Positions 8,330 to 18,825 of a DNA stretch of 64,000 nt are shown here, in pieces. The stretch lies in contig JALNZU010000012.1 in assembly GCA_023229245.1 (NCBI GenBank), positions 29,565 to 93,564 on the forward strand, written 5' to 3'. A program made the translations under genes and the position numbers. Position 1 is the stretch's first letter. The number at the start of each line of letters is the position of its first letter. Source of the stretch: Bacteroidales bacterium. GTDB taxonomy: Bacteria > Bacteroidota > Bacteroidia > Bacteroidales > F082. The notes under the pieces are model-generated. The model ran no database searches and had not been told where the DNA came from. It saw nothing but the letters and a program-made list of their open reading frames with translations.

Positions 8330-9357
8330 TGAAAAAAGCGTTTTATCTGTTGGTTGGAGTATTATGTGCCTTTTCGATACGTACGATCTATGCACAGCAA
8401 GAGCCTGTTACGAATCATTATCTGTACAATACCTACAGCCTGAGCCCTGCTTTTGCCGGAACATCGTCAAAAGGTGATCTGTTTATTAACTATCGCAAAG
8501 AAGGGTTGCATACCCCACCACCCGAAACTTATAGAGCTAATGCGTTTTTTCCAGTCGCCAGAAATATGTTCATAGGTGCCGAAGTATATAAAGATCAGAT
8601 AGATATTTTTGAACAATTTAAAGCGACATTGAGTTACACCTATCGCTTGCAGATGGCAAGCCAGCAGTTTTTACATTTTGGAATCTGGGGGTATATGGTT
8701 CAAAACACTTATGATCTGACTAAAATTATTGGAGATATTGATGATCCTTTGCTTCTCAACCTGACACAAAGCCCTCAACTTGGATACAATACCGGCTTCA
8801 GTTTGTTGTATATCAATCGTGATCTACAGCTAGGCTTTGGAATTCCTACTTTGATCCCCACCGATTCGGTGCTTCGAACCAATCAGGAAACACCCAGCTT
8901 TAATCAGACGTATTTATTTCATGCATCGAAGCTGTATGATCTGAGCAGCAATATTCAGTTGATGCCTATGATTGTTGTGCAGCGTACTACAAACCAGCCC
9001 ACTATGATAGATGTTTCTGCCAGTCTTATTTTTGGTGAGAAATTTTGGCTCACCGGGATGTATCGGACTAGCAAAACCATGGTTTTGGGTGTAGGAGGTG
9101 AGTTGTTCAACACTTTAAATCTGTACTATACCTATGATATTGGAATAGGTGGTTTGCAACACCGATCAGGCGGAACCCATGAGATCACCTTGGGATTCAA
9201 GTTCGGGAAAAAACAAATGGATGATGTCAGGGAATACAAAAGGCCGTCGCAGGATAAACAAAAGCCAATAAAGCCAAAAACACAAAAACAAAAGAATAAA
9301 CGCTATATGTTACATGATTATCAGCAATTATACGAACAAAAATATAGGAGGAACTAA
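8326..9357 (+). CDS. PorP/SprF family type IX secretion membrane protein
   Basis: A 343-residue outer-membrane beta-barrel protein. It has a signal peptide ending near IYAQQ and the family start EPVTNHYLYNTYSLSPAFAG, followed by alternating beta strands through GGTHEITLGFKFG and a basic, Lys/Gln-rich tail (about residues 295-335). PorP/SprF proteins attach to the T9SS and help specific type B substrates to the surface. It is translationally coupled to the type B substrate upstream (4-base overlap) and lies 3 bases before the giant protein gene, so all three form one transcription unit. Confidence 0.92.
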   Translation: MMKKAFYLLVGVLCAFSIRTIYAQQEPVTNHYLYNTYSLSPAFAGTSSKGDLFINYRKEGLHTPPPETYRANAFFPVARNMFIGAEVYKDQIDIFEQFKATLSYTYRLQMASQQFLHFGIWGYMVQNTYDLTKIIGDIDDPLLLNLTQSPQLGYNTGFSLLYINRDLQLGFGIPTLIPTDSVLRTNQETPSFNQTYLFHASKLYDLSSNIQLMPMIVVQRTTNQPTMIDVSASLIFGEKFWLTGMYRTSKTMVLGVGGELFNTLNLYYTYDIGIGGLQHRSGGTHEITLGFKFGKKQMDDVREYKRPSQDKQKPIKPKTQKQKNKRYMLHDYQQLYEQKYRRN

Positions 9358-9360
9358 GGT

Positions 9361-12300
9361 ATGAAAAAAGAATACTCACCCATGCGGTTGCTTTTATGTC
9401 TATTGTTCCTCTTATTCACAGGATACGAGGCTTTGGCACAATCCGCCAATTTCCAGGCTGATGTGATGAATACCTGCGTTGGTCAAAATGTTGTTTTTAC
9501 TAACACCTCAATAGGAACCACACCAAACACCATATATGAATGGACTTTTGGAGAAGGTGCTAATCCGGCTAACGCAGTTGGAGAAGGCCCTGTCACAGTA
9601 ACCTATACTACCATCGGACAAAAAACTGTCAGCCTTAAAATAACTGAAGGAGGATCTTCCAATACTGAGACAAAGAATAATTATATAAGCGTTAGTGCAG
9701 GCAATACAATCACGCTTACCTCCGGGCCAGGCACAAATATGCAGACAGTTTGTCTAAATGACCCGTTGGCACCCTCTATCACTTATGCCACAACAGGAGG
9801 AAATAATGTGAATGTGGACGGACTACCTTTGGGTGTTAATTTTGTATTTAATAATAACCTGCTTGTTATCAGTGGAACACCTGCTGAGACAGGAAATTTC
9901 AACTACTTAATTGAGCTGACTGGTGGATGTGGAAAAGCTACTGCTTCCGGATCTATCATCGTAAATCCTTTGCCAATACCCAATCTTCAAAGCTCTATAG
10001 CCGGGAACGAGTTTTGCGCCGGAACAGAAGTTATGTTTACAGCCGCTGGAGGAACTTATTATAATTTCAGGGTGAATGGTGTAAGCCAGCAGAACAGCAC
10101 GGTAAATACCTTCACCACCAATAGTCTGATTGATGGTACGACAGTAGATGTAGTTGTTACTTCAGAATCAGGCTGTTCGGCTGTATCAGCTGGTATAGTA
10201 AATCAAGTTCATCCCCTGCCAACACCGGTAATCACTGGGTCTGCAGCTATTTGTGGCTTACCGGCTACTACAGCCTATAGCGTCAATCCTCAGCCAAATC
10301 GTTCATATGTATGGACTGTAAATGAAGGACTTATTGCAAATGGTCAGGGAACAAATAGTATCCAGGTTGATTGGAATAATGACGGTATTGGACAAGTTAG
10401 TGTAATTGAGACTAATACTATTACCAATTGCGCCCGATCAGTCAGTAAGGAGGTGATTAAAGCACCGGCTTCTGTAGGAGGTAATCTCACAGGTGAAAAA
10501 TCAATTTGTGAAGGCTCTACCAGCGGCATTCTGATGTTAAACAATTATGTAGGAACTGTTTTAGGATGGCAATATTCTACCGATCAGATTATATGGACTG
10601 ATACCCTTTATACTGCTACATCGTTTATTTCAAATCCCCTTTACCAGACCACCTTTTTTCGGGCTGTGGTTCAGAGTGGAGGTTGTGCGACAGTTTCTTC
10701 CACTATAGCGAAGATTACTGTATTACCCTTACCTACACTGATCATCAATGCACCGGCGCCTGTGTGTCATCCACAAACGGTTGATCTTACTGCTGCTGCA
10801 ATTACAGCTGGAAGCAGTCCGGATATTCAATTATCATATTGGAGAAATGCCGAGGCAACCCAGCCATTATTGAATCCTGAATCGGTAACTAATTCCGGAA
10901 TATATTTTATTAAAGCTGAAAATGCTGTATCATGTTCGGTGATTGGAGAAGTGCAGATTATAGTGTCTCCACGTCCTGACCTATTGATCACACCCAATGC
11001 CAATCCGATTTGTTTTGAAAGCCCGCTCAGCCTGTTGCTTACCGGTCAGGAAGGTACTATATGGAGTTGGATCAATCCAGATACTACCAATAAGAATCCT
11101 GTAGTACTCTATCCGCCTGTCGGGCAGCATACCTATACTGCAACGGCTAAGAATTCATATGGTTGTATAGATACAACCTCTGTCACGATTCAGGTACTCC
11201 CTCTTCCCGAAATACAAATAGCTGCCGAAGGAGGACCAGAGGCATGTGCCAATGTAGAGAAAACTTTTACAGCTACCCTACATCCTGATTTTTCGTATCA
11301 ATGGTTCGTGAATAATGTGCTAATAGCTGATAACGATAGTCCTGTGTTGGTACAACTTATTGAAGGCGAAAATCCTGTTAAAGTAAAGGTTAACGCAACT
11401 AATATGATAACCGGTTGTTCGATGGCTGATTCTATGACGGTATCGCCGGTTCAACCACCAGTACTTGAGATGGATGTGACTAAAGAGCAATTATGTATAG
11501 GCGATCAAACATTTATCACTCTTTCTACCAGCCAGCCTCCTGTCAATCCGCCGGTCTATTTTGCCTGGGGTGATGGATTGCAGGGCAATGTGCTAACACG
11601 TGGCTTCATTCCAACACAGGATACACTGATCTGGGCTGAGGCAATCAATGCTACCGGATGTATCACCAGGAAAGAGGTGCATATTTCTGTACAAGACACC
11701 TTGTCGTTCGATATAGTCAGTGTAGCTACCAACGAGGTGGTATGTGCCAATTCAGAAGTTGAATTTTCCGGACCTGAGCATCCCGATTATAGCTATCAAT
11801 GGTATGTGGACAATCAGCCCATACCAGAAGCTACTGAATCGGTATTTACCCACAGCTTTACCCAAAACTCTACAGTACGTTTAGTTGTAACGGATACTGA
11901 TTACGGCTGTTCAGGTTCTGATGTGGTTTATGTTACCGTGAAGCATGCGCCTGTTTTTGATCTGGGAGATGATCTTGAACTTTGTCAGGGATATGAGCAT
12001 ACGCTTTACGGCCCCGAGGGGGATGGATATTCATATATATGGCTTATGAATGGTATGTTTGTCTCAGATAAAAAGGATTTTAGTTTTGTCGTTTCGCAAG
12101 GGGTCAACAGCATCAAATTGGCTGTAAGCTCATCTGAGGGCTGTACCAAAGATGATGAGATAAAAATTACTTCTAAACCTATACCTACTATTGCATTGAC
12201 AACTTCCAAACAAGATATTTGTTTGGGTGAGACAGTAACTCTGACAGCCAACACTAACTCAGCTCAATCAGTACTATGGTTTACCGGACAGATTACTACA

Positions 12301-15300
12301 GGCCCACATATGCAACTGATTCAACCAGGCATTGGTGATTCGACCTATCTTTATTGGGCACAGGCAGTACATTCTAACGGGTGTACAGTAAGAGATACGG
12401 TAGAAGTAACGGTACATAATCCGCCAGAGGTTGAATTACAGGTAGTTGGAGATAGCCCCGATATTTGTATTAACAGCGAGGTAGTGATACAAGGACCTCA
12501 AAATCCCGGATATACCTATCAATGGAAAAAGAATGGTCAGCCAATAGGTGGTGATCATTATGAGTTAGGTTTTGTTGTTACCGAAGATGCGGAGATAACT
12601 TTAAAAGTAACCAATGCGTATGGGTGTAGCACCATATCAGCCCCATTGCAAATAAACGTTATTGATCTGCCCGGTATTATTTTAGAAGCGAATAAAACGG
12701 ATATCTGTCTGGGCGAAAATGTTCAGCTTAGCATAGACCGGCAACATATCAGCTCTTTCTTCTGGCAGGATGGCTTAGGTGGAAGTAGTCCATCACGGCA
12801 GTTTACACCCGAAAATATTGGGTTATTTACTTTTTGGGCCAGCGGAATTCATAAAACTACCGGATGCCTTTCAATTGACACTGCTTTTGTACAGGTACAT
12901 CCCAATCCTCAGGCATTCATCAATCCTCCTGTTTCGGCCACAGTATGTGAAGGCCAGGCTGTACAACTGACTACTGATGCGTTGATTGATCATCAGTATG
13001 TCTGGTTAGTTGAGGGTGATTCCATTGGGCACGGGGCAGTCCTTAATTTTATTGCAACTAATACAGTCACTGTTGTATTGGAAGTAACCAATCAGTATGG
13101 ATGTAAAGCCACTGATGAGCTACTGATTACGGTTGAGGACAGCCCGGAAGTAGATTTGGGTGGTGATCGGGCAGTATGTCTGAATTATGAGTTAGAGTTA
13201 GAGGGGCCGGAGAATGAGAACTTTAGTTATAAATGGTATGTGAACAATCAGTTGGTCAATGATCAGGAGTATCGTTATAGTTTTATAGTTGAGCATGAAG
13301 TTATCGTCAGGCTTGAAGTTACGGTAGGTAATTGTACTTCATCAGATCAGATTCAAATTACTCCGTTAGTGATACCGGGCATTCAGCTTACATCTGATAA
13401 ATCAGCAGTTTGTTTTGGAGGATCTGTTCACCTTCAGCTTCTCACACAAGATGCAAGTTCGTATCAATGGTGGGATGGGTTTACGGGTTTAACCAACCGG
13501 ATAGTAGTTCCTACACATAGTGATACTACCATAGCATATTGGGCTGAGGCAATAAATGGATTAGGGTGTAAGAACTGGGACACTGTTTTTGTTGAGGTAC
13601 ATGCCTTGCCCGATCCTGTTATAGAAATAGTAGGTGGCAACGATATGATATGTCTTAATGCACCGGTAACCCTTCACAGTCCATTGATAGAAGGGTATAG
13701 CTACCAGTGGTTCATTGATGATGTGATAGTTGAAGGGGACATGAATTCATTAAGCTTCACAGTAACCAAGGATGTGGTTGTAGGTCTTCAGATTACAGAT
13801 GTGAATGGCTGCAGTGAGTATGGAGAGAAAGCTGTATATGTGAGAGACTTGCCGGGTATTATTTTATTGCCTGATACGTTGGATGTATGTTTGGGAGCAA
13901 GTTTCACTCTTGTCATAGACGATCAGCATATTCAATCTTTTTCATGGTTTGATGGGTTAGCCGGTAATAAAAAACAACGCAGTTTTGAAGCCACAGAAGA
14001 AGGTGTATTTATTTATTGGGCTGAGGGAGTGAACTCTTACGGATGTGTTACACGAGATACAGCTATAGTACAGGTACATCCCAATCCTGAAATTTCTATT
14101 GTCCTACCTATAGAAGGTAATACGATTTGCCGCCATGAAACCATGACCTTGGCTGCGATGCCGGCAGATGGGTTGAAGTATGAGTGGTATGTAGGTGGGG
14201 TGTTGGCTGACACCACAGCTGTTTTTAGTTTTATAGCCCTTGAGACAGTAAATGTAACCCTTATAGCCACTGACAAAAACGAATGCCAGGCTGTGGATGA
14301 AGTACTTATAGATGTACTTGATGCTATTGTGCTTGATCTGGGAGGTAATATTGAAGAGTGTGAGGGATATGTTTTAAGCTATCAGGCACCTCCTGGCGAA
14401 GGATATCATTATGCATGGTTTATAGATGATCAGTTGATGGGAACAGAACCTGAGTTTACATTGCTGCTTACTAAAGATATAGTCTTACGGCTTGAGGTAA
14501 TCACTGCGGACGGATGTGCGACTACAGACGAAATTACTATACATGCCCTTCCTTCTCCTTCTATCAGCCTCAGTCCTGATGAGCTTGATATTTGCCTTGG
14601 AGAATCAGCCGTGTTAAATTTGAATACCAATGGCAGTTCGTTTATCTGGTGGGATGGACTTGGTACTAATGTAACTACCCGTAGCTTTACCCCATCCATA
14701 GGCGATTCAATATATGCGTACTGGGCTGAAGCCGTTAATATCCTTGGCTGTCGAAGCCGGGATACCGCATTTGTCCATGTACACAATCATCCTGATTTTG
14801 AAATTTACTTTGCTGATAATACGGATACTTTTTGCTATGGAGCTACGGCTACTATCATAGGGCCTGAAGAGGAGGGATATCAATATCAATGGTATATTGA
14901 CGATATACCTGAGGGTGAAAATACGCATTTGTTTTCTTTTACTGTAACAGATGAAGTAATAGTTCGCCTTGAAGTAACCGATCAGTATGGGTGTTTTGGA
15001 GAGGATTCATTAGCTGTGTTTCTGTATCATGATCCGGGTATTATTCTACATCCCGACAGCCTTGATATATGTTTAGGTGAATCATTTACATTGGTTATTG
15101 ACCCTGTCAATATCCTTTCCTTCAACTGGTGGGACGGGCTGGCAGGAGGGCAGACAGAGCGCACTTTTACACCAACTGTTAGCGATACCACCTTAGTTTA
15201 TTGGGCTGAGGGAATTAATTCCTTAGGCTGTATTTCGCATGACACAGCCTATATCATCGTGCATAGCCTACCTATCGCAAATATCATCAGCTTTATGGGA

Positions 15301-17415
15301 GATGAAATTTGCCAGGGCGAAACTATTCAATTTACAACCGATACCATTGAAAATCACATATATGAATGGCTGATCAATGAAGTGGTAGTGGATACTGGTG
15401 CGTTGCTGACCTTTGTTGCAGAAAACAATGTTACTATTGGTCTGCGGGTGACCAATCAATATGGGTGTGTATCAACCGATTCAGTTGAACTTACAGTTTA
15501 TGAAACACCTGATCTCAATTTAGGTAAAGATTTCTGGGCTTGTTTAGGAGACAGTATTGTGCTTCAAGGGCCTGAAGGGGAAGGGTTTTTCTATCAATGG
15601 TTTGTAAATGATATACCAGATACAACAAATACATATCAATTGATACATATGTTGATCGATACTGTTACCATTCGGTTAGAAATGAATACTATAAACGGGT
15701 GCTTTGTCAGTGATGAGATCACGATCGTCCCATATGTATCTCCGGATTTAGAGCTTTTTGCCGAGCCGCAGGAAATTTGTCTAAACGAGTCAATTGTATT
15801 ATCAGCTGTGACAGGCAATGCAGCAAGTTTTGTTTGGTGGGATGGGGTTACCGACTTAGTTAGGGAGCTGATTCCCGAAGTGTCAGGTGTTTTCTATGCC
15901 TGGGCCGAAGTTACCAGCGTAGATAATTGTGTGCTAACCGATAGCATTCAAATTACTGTACATCCCTTGCCTGAAGTAGAGCTTCATATTTATGACGGTC
16001 AGGCTGTTGTTTGTGAAGGTATGAGTATCACGTTTTCTGTACAAGATATGGCCGGGATCGACATCACCCATGTCATATGGAATCAAAGCGTTACAGAACC
16101 AATGGGTAGTGATAGCATTAAGTATTTTACATATGAGTTTTTTGAATCTCAATATTTTAGGGCTGACATGATATCTGCTGAGGGTTGTATAGGTACTGAT
16201 TCTATTTTTATTGAGGTGCAGCCGATACCCGAGATACTGATCAGCAGCGATACCACGATTTGCTCAGGTCAGTCTGTTACCCTTCAGGCATCGGGTGGGG
16301 TATCGTGTATATGGACGGATGAAAATGGAACACCCTTAGGGGTAGGATATTCATTAACGGTCAGACCGGATGTAACTACCATATATTATGCAACTATAGT
16401 TGGTAGCGGTAGTCTGGAATGTGCTAATACAGCTTATGTAACAGTATCCGTTATGCCAAGTCCTGTCCTTACTGTTGAAGCTTCTGAAGATGAGATATGC
16501 GCTGGAACAGAAATAGTGTTAACTGCTACTGGTGCCTCGGCTTATGCGTGGTCAACAGGGGAGACAGAGCCTGTGATTACGGTAGAGCCTGTGGAGACGA
16601 CAACTTATTATGTGATAGGATTGAATGAATACGGCTGTATTGCAACCGATTCGATTCATATTACGGTGTTGCCTACTCCACAAGTGATACTTGAAGGGCT
16701 GCTGCCTTTGTATTGCCTTTTCGATGATCCATCGGTGTTGGTTGGCTTACCTAAAGGCGGATCATTAATTGGTCCGGGCATCTTAGATGATGAGTTCCAT
16801 CCTGAGGAAGCTGGCCCGGGCATACATATCATTCAATATATTTATTCCAATCAATACGGTTGTTCTGGCATAGCTACTCAGTCAACCAAAGTGGTAGATA
16901 TAACTGATACCATTGATTTAGGTAAGCCGGTGGCTATTTGTCCACACGAGCAGATAATCTTTGACGCAGGTCCTGGCTTTGAACAATATTTCTGGTCAAC
17001 GGGCGATACAACCCGTACCACTACTATCAAGGGGAACGCTTATTTCCCGGGTACTACACGCACCATCACTGTTATCGGCATGATACAGGAATGTGCTGTG
17101 ATAGGATCTGTCGAACTGACTGTCAGAGATGATTGCTATATAGGTGTGGACGAATTGACAGAGAATGAGGAAATGATTCTGATACCCAATCCGAGTACCG
17201 GAATATTTACGATTCGACATCATGGCGAGAGTGGCTCATTAACTATCCATATCTTCGACGGCAGAGGTGTAGGGGTCTTTAGTACGGTCTTTGAAGCATG
17301 CACAGATAATACCAGCGCATGCCAAATCAATTTATCACATATGCCAAAAGGGGTATATATGGTTACTATTCGAAAGGATAACAAGCAGTTTGTCCGAAAA
17401 ATGGTGATCATGTAA
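9361..17415 (+). CDS. Giant repeat surface protein (2684 aa) with T9SS type A sorting domain
   Basis: A 2684-residue exported protein. Order: signal peptide (to about residue 27, EALAQ), a PKD-like domain (YEWTFGEGA), several Ig-like modules (about 120-614), a highly regular repeat region (615-2202), further Ig-like modules with SYLWSTGE-like cores (about 2203-2500), and a T9SS type A C-terminal domain (IPNPSTGIFTIRH ... KGVYMVTIRKDNKQFVRKMVIM). The repeat region uses two ~80-residue modules: one with a YxWFVDD core and one with a WWDGL...YWAEAxN core. Each carries a Cys near its start and, in most copies, a Gly-Cys before its end. It follows the PorP/SprF gene by 3 bases. Likely role: long fibrous adhesin or surface layer component. 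No catalytic motif was seen. Confidence 0.9.
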   Translation: MKKEYSPMRLLLCLLFLLFTGYEALAQSANFQADVMNTCVGQNVVFTNTSIGTTPNTIYEWTFGEGANPANAVGEGPVTVTYTTIGQKTVSLKITEGGSSNTETKNNYISVSAGNTITLTSGPGTNMQTVCLNDPLAPSITYATTGGNNVNVDGLPLGVNFVFNNNLLVISGTPAETGNFNYLIELTGGCGKATASGSIIVNPLPIPNLQSSIAGNEFCAGTEVMFTAAGGTYYNFRVNGVSQQNSTVNTFTTNSLIDGTTVDVVVTSESGCSAVSAGIVNQVHPLPTPVITGSAAICGLPATTAYSVNPQPNRSYVWTVNEGLIANGQGTNSIQVDWNNDGIGQVSVIETNTITNCARSVSKEVIKAPASVGGNLTGEKSICEGSTSGILMLNNYVGTVLGWQYSTDQIIWTDTLYTATSFISNPLYQTTFFRAVVQSGGCATVSSTIAKITVLPLPTLIINAPAPVCHPQTVDLTAAAITAGSSPDIQLSYWRNAEATQPLLNPESVTNSGIYFIKAENAVSCSVIGEVQIIVSPRPDLLITPNANPICFESPLSLLLTGQEGTIWSWINPDTTNKNPVVLYPPVGQHTYTATAKNSYGCIDTTSVTIQVLPLPEIQIAAEGGPEACANVEKTFTATLHPDFSYQWFVNNVLIADNDSPVLVQLIEGENPVKVKVNATNMITGCSMADSMTVSPVQPPVLEMDVTKEQLCIGDQTFITLSTSQPPVNPPVYFAWGDGLQGNVLTRGFIPTQDTLIWAEAINATGCITRKEVHISVQDTLSFDIVSVATNEVVCANSEVEFSGPEHPDYSYQWYVDNQPIPEATESVFTHSFTQNSTVRLVVTDTDYGCSGSDVVYVTVKHAPVFDLGDDLELCQGYEHTLYGPEGDGYSYIWLMNGMFVSDKKDFSFVVSQGVNSIKLAVSSSEGCTKDDEIKITSKPIPTIALTTSKQDICLGETVTLTANTNSAQSVLWFTGQITTGPHMQLIQPGIGDSTYLYWAQAVHSNGCTVRDTVEVTVHNPPEVELQVVGDSPDICINSEVVIQGPQNPGYTYQWKKNGQPIGGDHYELGFVVTEDAEITLKVTNAYGCSTISAPLQINVIDLPGIILEANKTDICLGENVQLSIDRQHISSFFWQDGLGGSSPSRQFTPENIGLFTFWASGIHKTTGCLSIDTAFVQVHPNPQAFINPPVSATVCEGQAVQLTTDALIDHQYVWLVEGDSIGHGAVLNFIATNTVTVVLEVTNQYGCKATDELLITVEDSPEVDLGGDRAVCLNYELELEGPENENFSYKWYVNNQLVNDQEYRYSFIVEHEVIVRLEVTVGNCTSSDQIQITPLVIPGIQLTSDKSAVCFGGSVHLQLLTQDASSYQWWDGFTGLTNRIVVPTHSDTTIAYWAEAINGLGCKNWDTVFVEVHALPDPVIEIVGGNDMICLNAPVTLHSPLIEGYSYQWFIDDVIVEGDMNSLSFTVTKDVVVGLQITDVNGCSEYGEKAVYVRDLPGIILLPDTLDVCLGASFTLVIDDQHIQSFSWFDGLAGNKKQRSFEATEEGVFIYWAEGVNSYGCVTRDTAIVQVHPNPEISIVLPIEGNTICRHETMTLAAMPADGLKYEWYVGGVLADTTAVFSFIALETVNVTLIATDKNECQAVDEVLIDVLDAIVLDLGGNIEECEGYVLSYQAPPGEGYHYAWFIDDQLMGTEPEFTLLLTKDIVLRLEVITADGCATTDEITIHALPSPSISLSPDELDICLGESAVLNLNTNGSSFIWWDGLGTNVTTRSFTPSIGDSIYAYWAEAVNILGCRSRDTAFVHVHNHPDFEIYFADNTDTFCYGATATIIGPEEEGYQYQWYIDDIPEGENTHLFSFTVTDEVIVRLEVTDQYGCFGEDSLAVFLYHDPGIILHPDSLDICLGESFTLVIDPVNILSFNWWDGLAGGQTERTFTPTVSDTTLVYWAEGINSLGCISHDTAYIIVHSLPIANIISFMGDEICQGETIQFTTDTIENHIYEWLINEVVVDTGALLTFVAENNVTIGLRVTNQYGCVSTDSVELTVYETPDLNLGKDFWACLGDSIVLQGPEGEGFFYQWFVNDIPDTTNTYQLIHMLIDTVTIRLEMNTINGCFVSDEITIVPYVSPDLELFAEPQEICLNESIVLSAVTGNAASFVWWDGVTDLVRELIPEVSGVFYAWAEVTSVDNCVLTDSIQITVHPLPEVELHIYDGQAVVCEGMSITFSVQDMAGIDITHVIWNQSVTEPMGSDSIKYFTYEFFESQYFRADMISAEGCIGTDSIFIEVQPIPEILISSDTTICSGQSVTLQASGGVSCIWTDENGTPLGVGYSLTVRPDVTTIYYATIVGSGSLECANTAYVTVSVMPSPVLTVEASEDEICAGTEIVLTATGASAYAWSTGETEPVITVEPVETTTYYVIGLNEYGCIATDSIHITVLPTPQVILEGLLPLYCLFDDPSVLVGLPKGGSLIGPGILDDEFHPEEAGPGIHIIQYIYSNQYGCSGIATQSTKVVDITDTIDLGKPVAICPHEQIIFDAGPGFEQYFWSTGDTTRTTTIKGNAYFPGTTRTITVIGMIQECAVIGSVELTVRDDCYIGVDELTENEEMILIPNPSTGIFTIRHHGESGSLTIHIFDGRGVGVFSTVFEACTDNTSACQINLSHMPKGVYMVTIRKDNKQFVRKMVIM
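11203..15966 (+). repeat. Four tandem ~1.18-kb higher-order repeats inside the giant surface gene
   Basis: Units at 11203-12420, 12421-13605, 13606-14787 and 14788-15966 (406, 395, 394 and 393 codons). Each unit has the same five-module order: B, A, B, B, A, where B has a YxWF/Y core and A a WWDGL-like core. Position-specific marks recur: the fourth module of every unit starts with a D/N-LG motif, and the second module of units 2-4 starts with PGI. Equivalent A cores lie 1180-1200 bases apart. The copies have diverged in sequence but keep length and order, so the whole five-module block was duplicated rather than single modules. Confidence 0.85.
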
Positions 17416-17439
17416 GCACTAAGCCAAGATTTCTAAAGA

Positions 17440-17482
17440 AAAGGGAATGTTTTTAGCTACTTTTGCTGGAATTATTCCCTTT
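17440..17482 (+). terminator. Possible terminator after the giant surface gene
   Basis: An inverted repeat, AAAGGGAAT (17440-17448) and ATTCCCTTT (17474-17482), 25 bases downstream of the stop codon and followed by a short CATTTTTG run. The 25-base loop is long, so this is only a candidate. It contains a TACTTTTG box (17458-17465) that could instead be the -7 element of the downstream kinase gene. Confidence 0.35.
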
Positions 17483-17559
17483 CATTTTTGATAGCAGGGA
17501 ATATCCATCGGTTTAAGATTTTGGATTTACTTTACACAAACACATAAACTTTTAAATTA

Positions 17560-18540
17560 GTGAAGATTATTGGTCTTGGTAACGCTTTGGTGGATATACT
17601 GACGCGTATAGATGACGAACATATTTTAAACGTGCTTCAACTTCCCAAAGGTAGCATGCAATTGGTTGATGAAAAAAAATCAGCCCAGGTTCAAGGGGCT
17701 ATGGCGTCATTTACTCAACAGAGAGCTTCTGGAGGCTCAGCTTCTAACACCATACATGGTCTTGCACGCCTGGGATTAGAAACAGCTTTCATCGGGCATG
17801 TCGGACAAGATGAAACGGCTGCTTTTTTTGAACGGGATATGCAACAAGCAGGTATCAATCCAATACTTTTTAATAGTCCAACAGCAAGCGGTATTGCACA
17901 TGCTATCATCAGCCCTGATGGCGAACGTACTTTTGCTACCTATCTGGGAGCTGCGATAGAGCTTGAAGCAAAGCATATTCAGCCTGAACTGTTTGATGGA
18001 TATGATATGTTATATGTGGAAGGATATATGGTGCAAAACGAAGAGCTCCTGCTAAAAGCGATGCAGTTGGCTAAAAATGCCGGGCTACAGATTGCTATTG
18101 ACTTAGCCAGTTATAATGTAGTAGAAAGCAATAAGGATTTGTTGCATCATGTCATTGAAACATATGTGGACATACTTTTTGCCAATGAAGAAGAGGCGAG
18201 AGCATTCACTGGTGCGGAGCCTGAGGCAGCTCTGAACGCATTAAGTAGTTTGTGTAATCTGTGTGTAGTAAAGTTAGGTGCAGCAGGTTCATTAATTCAT
18301 ACTACCAATACCGTTCACCGCATAGGTGTGTTTGATGCAACGGTTGTGGACACTACCGGTGCTGGCGATTTGTTTGCAGCAGGGTTCCTATACGGTTATG
18401 TGAAAGGATGGCCTTTGACAGCAGCCGGTCAATTAGGTGCACTGCTTTCGGCCCGGGTGATTGAAGTGATAGGACCCAAACTGAGCGACCAACAGTGGAA
18501 AGATATACGTGAACATATGAAACGTATTGAAAAACAGTAA
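17560..18540 (+). CDS. PfkB family carbohydrate/nucleoside kinase (adenosine kinase-like)
   Basis: A 326-residue ribokinase-fold kinase with a GTG start. N-terminal IIGLGNALVDIL, the substrate-site ASGGSASNTIHGLARLG, and the ATP/anion-hole signature DTTGAGDLFAAGF with the catalytic Asp near the C-terminus are all present. Bacteroidota proteins of this form are commonly named adenosine kinase. The sequence alone cannot tell adenosine from a sugar as substrate. It is separated from the upstream gene by a possible terminator and from the EF-G-like gene by 285 bases, so it is probably monocistronic. Confidence 0.88.
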   Translation: MKIIGLGNALVDILTRIDDEHILNVLQLPKGSMQLVDEKKSAQVQGAMASFTQQRASGGSASNTIHGLARLGLETAFIGHVGQDETAAFFERDMQQAGINPILFNSPTASGIAHAIISPDGERTFATYLGAAIELEAKHIQPELFDGYDMLYVEGYMVQNEELLLKAMQLAKNAGLQIAIDLASYNVVESNKDLLHHVIETYVDILFANEEEARAFTGAEPEAALNALSSLCNLCVVKLGAAGSLIHTTNTVHRIGVFDATVVDTTGAGDLFAAGFLYGYVKGWPLTAAGQLGALLSARVIEVIGPKLSDQQWKDIREHMKRIEKQ

Positions 18541-18634
18541 GATAATTATTGACTTGCCATGAGATGAAAGATATGGCTAAGAAAAGCCGTAAATTTAAAA
18601 CATTCTTCGCCTTTTTTTATATATGTTAATTGAT

Positions 18635-18642
18635 TAAATTTG
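18635..18642 (+). promoter_or_regulatory. Candidate -7 box upstream of the EF-G-like gene
   Basis: TAAATTTG matches TAnnTTTG. No clear TTG -33 element lies at the right distance. If used, it gives a leader of about 180 bases before the start at 18826, long enough for leader regulation. I see no known riboswitch or strong hairpin in the leader. Confidence 0.3.
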
Positions 18643-18825
18643 CGCCCTCATAAAAAGACATAAGTGTACATCAAACAGTTAATTATATACAATGGAAATA
18701 AGTTTTTGTGATCGGCGTTTACTCTTAGCATATGATTGTAAAAGTTTATAGGAAGCGAAATCAGTTCCATTTATCCAAAACTCTGAGGGAGCTTTACACA
18801 CAATTACTCACAAAATTTTAAACAG

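Noticed and set aside
11203..15966. CRISPR array
   Set aside because: The repetition is long, protein-coding and diverged; there are no short identical repeats with spacers anywhere in the window.
17560..17562. Internal ATG start for the PfkB kinase
   Set aside because: The GTG start gives the complete N-terminal GNALVDIL strand; any later start would remove it.
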